64,000 bases of DNA, from contig OX638294.1 of assembly GCA_951812325.1 (NCBI GenBank), forward strand, positions 1,466,859-1,530,858, written 5' to 3'. This document shows, piece by piece, positions 63,183 through 64,000 of the stretch. The stretch is from an uncultured Thermoanaerobaculia bacterium (GTDB taxonomy: Bacteria > Acidobacteriota > Thermoanaerobaculia > Multivoradales > Multivoraceae). The position numbers and the translations under genes were made by a program. How positions within the stretch are numbered: the stretch's first letter is position 1; each line of letters begins with the position of its first letter. The notes under the pieces are model-generated. The model was not told where the DNA came from. It worked only from the letters and a program-made list of their open reading frames with translations, and ran no database searches.

Positions 63183-63566
63183 TCAGCGGCCGCCGCGGTC
63201 GACGGTGAAGGTCCATTCGCCGGTGAGGACGTGTCCGTCGTCGCCCGCCGTCTGCCAGCGCGCCGTGTAGACGCCGTCCGGCATGCGCCCCGTGACCCGA
63301 GCCATCAGGTCCTTCTCTCCCATCGTGTGGAGGCCTTCGACGTTCATCGCGCCGGCCGGACCCTCGAGCTCGAGCGTGCTGAGCGGCAGGTCCGGCTCCT
63401 GGTTGAACCAGACGCGAACGGTACGCGCAGGACCGTTCAGCGTGGCGCCGTCCTCCGGACTCGTCTTGAGCGCCTTCAGGTGGGCGAAGGCCGCTACCGC
63501 GAGCAGTAGCGCGAACAGGACGAAACCGAGTCCAACGATCCGGGGGAAGCGCTTCCGGTCTCTCAT
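63183..63566 (-). CDS. copC: CopC-family periplasmic copper-binding protein
   Basis: The 127-residue product starts at the ATG at 63566 with a signal peptide (FVLFALLLAVAAFA) cleaved just before H-L-K-A-L, leaving the mature N-terminal histidine that binds Cu(II) in CopC. The fold's landmarks are all present: SPEDGATLNGPARTVRVWFN, then DDGHVLTGEWTFTV near the end, containing the second copper-binding histidine. It is followed by copD. Confidence 0.83.
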   Translation of the reverse strand: MRDRKRFPRIVGLGFVLFALLLAVAAFAHLKALKTSPEDGATLNGPARTVRVWFNQEPDLPLSTLELEGPAGAMNVEGLHTMGEKDLMARVTGRMPDGVYTARWQTAGDDGHVLTGEWTFTVDRGGR

Positions 63567-63823
63567 CAAGGATCGTCTCCGTATTGCGTGGCGCCGGCGC
63601 CAGTGCCGGCGCGGATCGTCCAGAGTAACAGTCCGCAACGTGCCGTCCGGCGGCGCCCAGGACCATTCCAAGGTCCAGCGCTCCACGCCGGGCGCGGGCG
63701 GAAGGCCTTCATTCCCGAGGGTCGAGAGCCGTGCCGGCGCCGAGTTGCCGATTCCGGAGTGGTTTCCTCGCATCGGTCACCGAAGTTCCCGACTTTGGAA
63801 CGGCTTTGCCGGCGGCGCCGGTG

Positions 63824-63829
63824 TAGAGT
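63824..63829 (+). promoter_or_regulatory. Putative -10 box upstream of the Nramp gene
   Basis: TAGAGT lies 16 bases before the ATG at 63846. It is of the same TAnnnT type seen elsewhere in the window but at a longer distance. Confidence 0.3.
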
Positions 63830-63845
63830 GCCGCCTTCACCCCTG

Positions 63846-64000
63846 ATGAGCGACTCTCCCAGTCCGAGGAGCGATCCATACACCGTCCGCGAGGGCGGCG
63901 CGGTCGAACCGCCGACCACCTGGCGCAGCCGGCTGCGCTATCTCGGCCCCAGCATCGTCATCTCGGGATCGATCGTCGGCTCGGGCGAGATCATCCTCAC
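63846..64000 (+). CDS. Nramp-family divalent metal transporter (N-terminal part)
   Basis: The first 51 codons run off the window. After a hydrophilic leader (MSDSPSPRSDPYTVREGG) the sequence WRSRLRYLGPSIVISGSIVG and SGEIIL is the conserved first helix of Nramp (MntH-like) proton-coupled Mn/Fe importers, where the usual form is GPGLI-x-S-A-S-x-x-G-S-G-E-x-I. It lies after the divergent copCD pair, so this end of the window is a metal-homeostasis group. Confidence 0.72.
   Translation, partial: MSDSPSPRSDPYTVREGGAVEPPTTWRSRLRYLGPSIVISGSIVGSGEIIL

Overview
The window is GC-rich DNA of a Gram-negative bacterium. Evidence: a TonB-dependent receptor, many Sec signal peptides and lipoboxes, and a periplasmic CopC/CopD pair. 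The mix of very large secreted proteins with carboxypeptidase-regulatory-like units, several secreted proteins of an unnamed 'DLxGxW...GDK' family, a DUF6152 protein and a cytochrome c-quinoprotein dehydrogenase is typical of environmental Acidobacteriota. That placement is inference, because there is no rRNA or marker gene here. No tRNA, rRNA or CRISPR array was seen.

Layout. 1-1290 looks less GC-rich than the rest and carries a secreted phospholipase A2-like protein and a partial lipoprotein, next to a decayed insertion element (1288-3352: DUF4338 gene plus ISAs1-type transposase, both frameshifted). 3.6-13.6 kb holds two ~1,240-residue secreted proteins, each built from 13 consecutive carboxypeptidase-regulatory-like units, with a broken paralogue between them and gene relics after each. 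13.6-15.3 kb is a methyltransferase translationally coupled to a tiny YLDPASGS membrane protein. 15.4-20.7 kb is a second sub-family of the 13-unit proteins: a 4-unit version overlapping a full 13-unit version. 20.9-27.6 kb is metabolic: SDR, crotonase, a fused 2-oxoacid:ferredoxin oxidoreductase, a thioredoxin-like protein and a small membrane protein. 27.7-43.5 kb alternates strands: another large surface protein, acyl-CoA dehydrogenase, DUF4399 protein, PHP-type metallohydrolase, P-loop kinase, nitronate monooxygenase, DUF5671 protein under a clear operator-promoter, RraA-like protein, amidase, PhoD-like phosphatase and two unknown proteins. 43.8-51.9 kb carries a DUF6152 protein, a 39-residue membrane protein, an internally deleted ATPase with a perfect palindrome over its promoter, two DLxGxW proteins, a quinoprotein dehydrogenase, and a divergent operon (DLxGxW protein plus AhpD-like protein). 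52-59 kb is a four-gene minus-strand cluster. 59-64 kb has a rhodanese lipoprotein, a TonB receptor, copC-copD and the start of an Nramp transporter.

The strongest discovery is at 50854-51915. An in-frame UGA at 51532 lies exactly where the second redox cysteine of the AhpD active site should be (C-F-Y-UGA-T-T-A-H), the AhpD Glu/Cys/Cys/His spacing is conserved across it, and a perfect 7-bp hairpin with a G in its loop begins 17 nt downstream. This is best read as one 353-residue selenoprotein with a CxxU centre, not as two small genes.

A second genome-scale signal is promoter layout. Eight genes have a TAnnnT box exactly 7-8 nt before the start codon, which predicts leaderless transcripts, while other genes have ordinary Shine-Dalgarno sites. 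The ATPase palindrome overlaps such a box, so it probably acts as an operator.
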